Made by a program: the position numbers and the translations under genes
Assembly: GCF_014653115.1 (NCBI RefSeq)
Contig: NZ_BNAD01000001.1
Span: forward strand, 682,001-746,000
Direction of reading: 5' to 3'
DNA: 64,000 nucleotides
DNA from: Nocardioides flavus (ex Wang et al. 2016)
Lineage (GTDB): Bacteria > Actinomycetota > Actinomycetes > Propionibacteriales > Nocardioidaceae
Part shown: positions 61,605 through 64,000 of the stretch, one piece after another
How the letters are laid out: each line of letters opens with the position of its first letter
How positions within the stretch are numbered: position 1 is the stretch's first letter
Notes under the pieces: model-generated
Told to the model about the DNA's origin: nothing
Databases searched by the model: none
The model's input: the letters and a program-made list of their open reading frames with translations, nothing else

Positions 61605-63511
61605 CCCGCGTGGCCGGCTCGTCCACCGGATCGCCCGACCCGCTCGACCCGCACCACGACGGCTCGGTCATGTACGTCGACGGGGTCGGGGCTGGGCTCG
61701 GCGACGAGGTCACCCTGCGCGTGCGCGTTCCGCACGGCGCCGACGGGTCGCCCGGCGCCAGCCGCGTCGTGCTGCGCGCCGTACGTGACGGGGAGCCTGC
61801 GGTCAGCCACGCCACCCAGGTCTCCGAGGACGCCGCGGGCACCTGGTGGGAGGTCGACCTGCGGCTCGTCAACCGCGTCACGTCCTACCGCTTCCTGGTC
61901 TCGCGGGGCCCCGACGACTTCCGCTGGCTCACGGCGACGGGCGTCCACGCCCGTGACGTCGCCGACGCCGGCGACTTCAAGATCAGCACCGAGCACCGGC
62001 TGCCCGACTGGATCGCCGACGAGGTCGGCTACCAGGTCTTCCCCGACCGCTTCGGCCGCACCCAGACCGGCGCCGCCGTTCCGGACTGGGCCATCCCCTG
62101 CGAGTGGGACCAGCCCGTGGTGCACAAGGGGCCCGACGTGCCGTTCCAGTGGTACGGCGGGACGCTCGACGGGGTCGCCGAGCACCTCGACCACCTCGAC
62201 CTGCTGGGCGCGACCCTGCTCTACCTGACGCCCGTGTTCGAGGCGTGGTCCACGCACCGCTACGACGCCGTCTCCTTCGACCGGGTCGACCCGCTGCTCG
62301 GTGGCGACGAGGCGCTGGAGCGGCTCGCGCAGGCCGTCCACGACCGCGGGCTGCGGCTGGTCGGCGACCTCACCACCAACCACACCGGCGAGCACCACGA
62401 CTGGTTCGTGCGCGCGCTGGAGGACCCCTCCTCGCCCGAGCGCGCCTTCTACCGGTTCTCCGACGAGTACCCCCACGGCTACGCGGCCTGGCTCGACATC
62501 CCCAGCCTGCCCAAGCTCGACCACACGTCGGCCGAGATGGCGCGCCGGCTCTACGCCGGCCCCGACTCCGTCGTCGCGCACTGGCTGCGCCGGGGCCTGG
62601 ACGGGTGGCGCGTCGACGTCGCCAACATGACCGGCCGGTTCGGGGGCGACGACCTCGCCCACCACGTCGCGCAGGAGATCCGGCACACCATCGACGAGGT
62701 CTCCCCGGATGCATGGCTGCTCGCCGAGCACGGGCACGACGCGACCGCGGACCTCACCGGACCCGGCTGGCACGGGACGATGGACTACGCCGGGTTCACC
62801 CGGCCGGTGTGGTGCTGGCTCAACGGCGGAGCCCCCGGCGGCGCGGGCCTGCCCCACGGCCTGGACTACCTCGGGCTCCCGGTCGACATCCCGGTCCTCC
62901 CGGCGTCCGCGGCGGTCGCCACGATGCGCGAGGTCCACGGGTCGATCCCGTGGACGGCGTGGCAGGGCTCCACGATGCACCTCGACTCCCACGACACCCC
63001 GCGGTTCCGTACGGTCACCGGCGGCGGCACCGACGGCGGCGTCGACCTGGTCGGGCGCGGCCGCGACCTGCACCTCGTCGGGCTCGGCCTCCAGATGACG
63101 ATGCCCGGAGTGCCCGTGGTCTTCATGGGCGACGAGCTCGGCCTCACCGCGGTCGACGGCGAGCACGCCCGCACGCCCTACCCGTGGGAGCACCGCGACA
63201 CCTGGGACGAGGCGACCCTCGAGGCCTACCGCAGCTGGATCGCGCTGCGCCGCCAGCACGTCGCGCTGCGTCGTGGCGGCCTGCGGTGGCTGCACGCCGG
63301 GGAGGACTCGATGACCTTCCTGCGCGAGCATCCCGACCAGACGCTGCTCGTCCACGCCGTACGCCGGCCGTGCGCCGCGGTCGACCTCCCGGTGCACGCG
63401 CTGGGGCCGGACGCCGGCCTCACCCCGCTCACCGGTGCGGCGGCCGGGGTTGCTGGCGGCACCCTCACGCTCCCCGGTGAGCCGGGGGTGTCAGTGCACG
63501 AGGTGCGGTGA
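61601..63511 (+). CDS. Glycoside hydrolase family 13 enzyme (maltodextrin-degrading)
   Basis: A 636-residue cytoplasmic GH13 enzyme with an N-terminal beta-sandwich domain. The four conserved regions are DLTTNHTGEHH, GWRVDVANM (nucleophile Asp about 336), WLLAEHGHD (acid/base Glu about 376) and LDSHDTPR (Asp about 463). The N-terminal domain and layout resemble cyclomaltodextrinase/neopullulanase or alpha-glucosidase members; exact specificity is open. GTG at 61601 overlaps the MalG stop. No signal peptide, so it acts on imported sugars. Confidence 0.9.
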   Translation: MTRVAGSSTGSPDPLDPHHDGSVMYVDGVGAGLGDEVTLRVRVPHGADGSPGASRVVLRAVRDGEPAVSHATQVSEDAAGTWWEVDLRLVNRVTSYRFLVSRGPDDFRWLTATGVHARDVADAGDFKISTEHRLPDWIADEVGYQVFPDRFGRTQTGAAVPDWAIPCEWDQPVVHKGPDVPFQWYGGTLDGVAEHLDHLDLLGATLLYLTPVFEAWSTHRYDAVSFDRVDPLLGGDEALERLAQAVHDRGLRLVGDLTTNHTGEHHDWFVRALEDPSSPERAFYRFSDEYPHGYAAWLDIPSLPKLDHTSAEMARRLYAGPDSVVAHWLRRGLDGWRVDVANMTGRFGGDDLAHHVAQEIRHTIDEVSPDAWLLAEHGHDATADLTGPGWHGTMDYAGFTRPVWCWLNGGAPGGAGLPHGLDYLGLPVDIPVLPASAAVATMREVHGSIPWTAWQGSTMHLDSHDTPRFRTVTGGGTDGGVDLVGRGRDLHLVGLGLQMTMPGVPVVFMGDELGLTAVDGEHARTPYPWEHRDTWDEATLEAYRSWIALRRQHVALRRGGLRWLHAGEDSMTFLREHPDQTLLVHAVRRPCAAVDLPVHALGPDAGLTPLTGAAAGVAGGTLTLPGEPGVSVHEVR

Positions 63512-64000
63512 CCACCCCGAGCAGCCTGGAGCCGCTCGACCTGCTGCGCGGCGCCGGGTACCGCGTCACCCACGAGGTGGGGCGCGGGATGGAGGGCGTG
63601 GTGGCCGCGCTCGACGGCGACCGCGTGGTGAAGGTGTGGGACCGCCGGTCCCGCGCGGAGGTCGACCGGCTGCGGGCGTTCTACGACGCGGTCCACGAAG
63701 GCCTGCAGGAGGCGGGCGCAGGGCTTCTCGTCCCGCGCATCCTCGACGTCGACGAGGTCGACGGCCTGGTGGTCACCGTGCATCCGCTGGTCCCCGGTCG
63801 TGCCGACCCGGCCGCCGGGCCGGAGCCGGTGGTCGAGGTGCTCGCCCGGTTGTCCGAGGTCGAGCCCCGCCCCGACATGGCGACGCTGCCGGTCCCGGAC
63901 GGCGAGCAGCCGTTCGACCCGGCCGTGCCGTTCGGCGTCTCGATGGGCGACCTGGTGCGGCGGCGGGCGGTGCTGCTCGGCGGCCTGCTCGCGCCCGGCG
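63508..64000 (+). CDS. Phosphotransferase-like protein, truncated by the window end
   Basis: About 164 residues are visible. The start GTG at 63508 overlaps the GH13 stop (GTGA). The N-lobe shows a glycine-loop-like EVGRGMEGVVAAL, then the Lys in DRVVKVWDRRSRAEVDRLRA, followed by the hinge VTVHPLVPGRADP. This matches the aminoglycoside phosphotransferase/maltokinase fold. The catalytic loop lies beyond the window. In this operon a sugar kinase is the natural guess, but this is not proved. Confidence 0.7.
   Translation, partial: MTTPSSLEPLDLLRGAGYRVTHEVGRGMEGVVAALDGDRVVKVWDRRSRAEVDRLRAFYDAVHEGLQEAGAGLLVPRILDVDEVDGLVVTVHPLVPGRADPAAGPEPVVEVLARLSEVEPRPDMATLPVPDGEQPFDPAVPFGVSMGDLVRRRAVLLGGLLAPG

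Overview
The window is about 64 kb of very GC-rich DNA, densely packed with genes on both strands. Many starts are GTG and many neighbours overlap by 4 bp (GTGA or ATGA). The gene set is that of a free-living actinobacterium: a Bpa-type proteasome activator, DUF5926 and DUF4446 proteins, a tRNA-adenosine-deaminase partner protein, a wax-ester/DGAT acyltransferase, a 13E12-type HNH protein and membrane-bound transhydrogenase. The overall style suggests Nocardioidaceae (Nocardioides-like). That is an inference from gene content and composition; no marker sequence was compared.

Layout. 1-10.7 kb: a secreted RTX protein cut by the window edge, aat, a zinc-finger/HTH protein, an Fpg-type DNA glycosylase, an AAA ATPase preceded by a cluster of dyads, a signal-peptidase-II-like fusion, a flavin disulfide reductase, and a TerC transporter under a yybP-ykoY-type riboswitch, followed by a decayed DUF2087 gene. 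10.7-19 kb: GDPD, DUF5926, then a long leftward run (pheA, GDT1-type transporter, DUF6058-GNAT fusion, arginine deiminase, cyclic-nucleotide-binding protein, class III cyclase) ending at a 15-bp perfect hairpin. 19-31 kb: PAP2-lipid kinase fusion, the serS operon, Bpa, quinone reductase, mobA, nitrilase, biotin carrier protein, aldo/keto reductase, with several families of interspersed palindromes between them. 31-44 kb: MFS transporter, CmtR-like metal sensor with a CDF transporter, VKOR, a Vps62-like membrane protein, a spermidine-synthase-like protein, an MMPL/TetR pair, and tRNA-Ser(CGA). 44-49 kb: a three-gene glycerolipid operon. 49-56.5 kb: HNH protein, the tadA operon, upp and pntAB. 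56.5-64 kb: a LacI-controlled maltodextrin operon that runs off the right edge.

How the parts work together. The lipid operon encodes both glycerol-phosphate acylation steps, an HAD phosphatase domain and a terminal acyltransferase, which together could cover glycerol-3-phosphate to storage lipid. The cyclase and its 1-bp-spaced cNMP-binding neighbour form a small signalling cassette, and a CRP-like palindrome lies before pntAB. The maltodextrin operon pairs importer genes with a cytoplasmic GH13 enzyme and the start of a phosphotransferase gene.

The best mechanistic find is the leader of terC, where two nearly identical octamers compete for one partner, one building the aptamer closing stem and the other hiding the ribosome binding site. 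The least explained items are the dyad cluster before the AAA ATPase, the LspA-like fusion, the 93-bp perfect-ended inverted repeat at 30.95-31.04 kb, and the paired 51-bp and 56-bp repeats with a 72-73 bp period. No CRISPR array, prophage, transposase gene or antiphage island was recognised.
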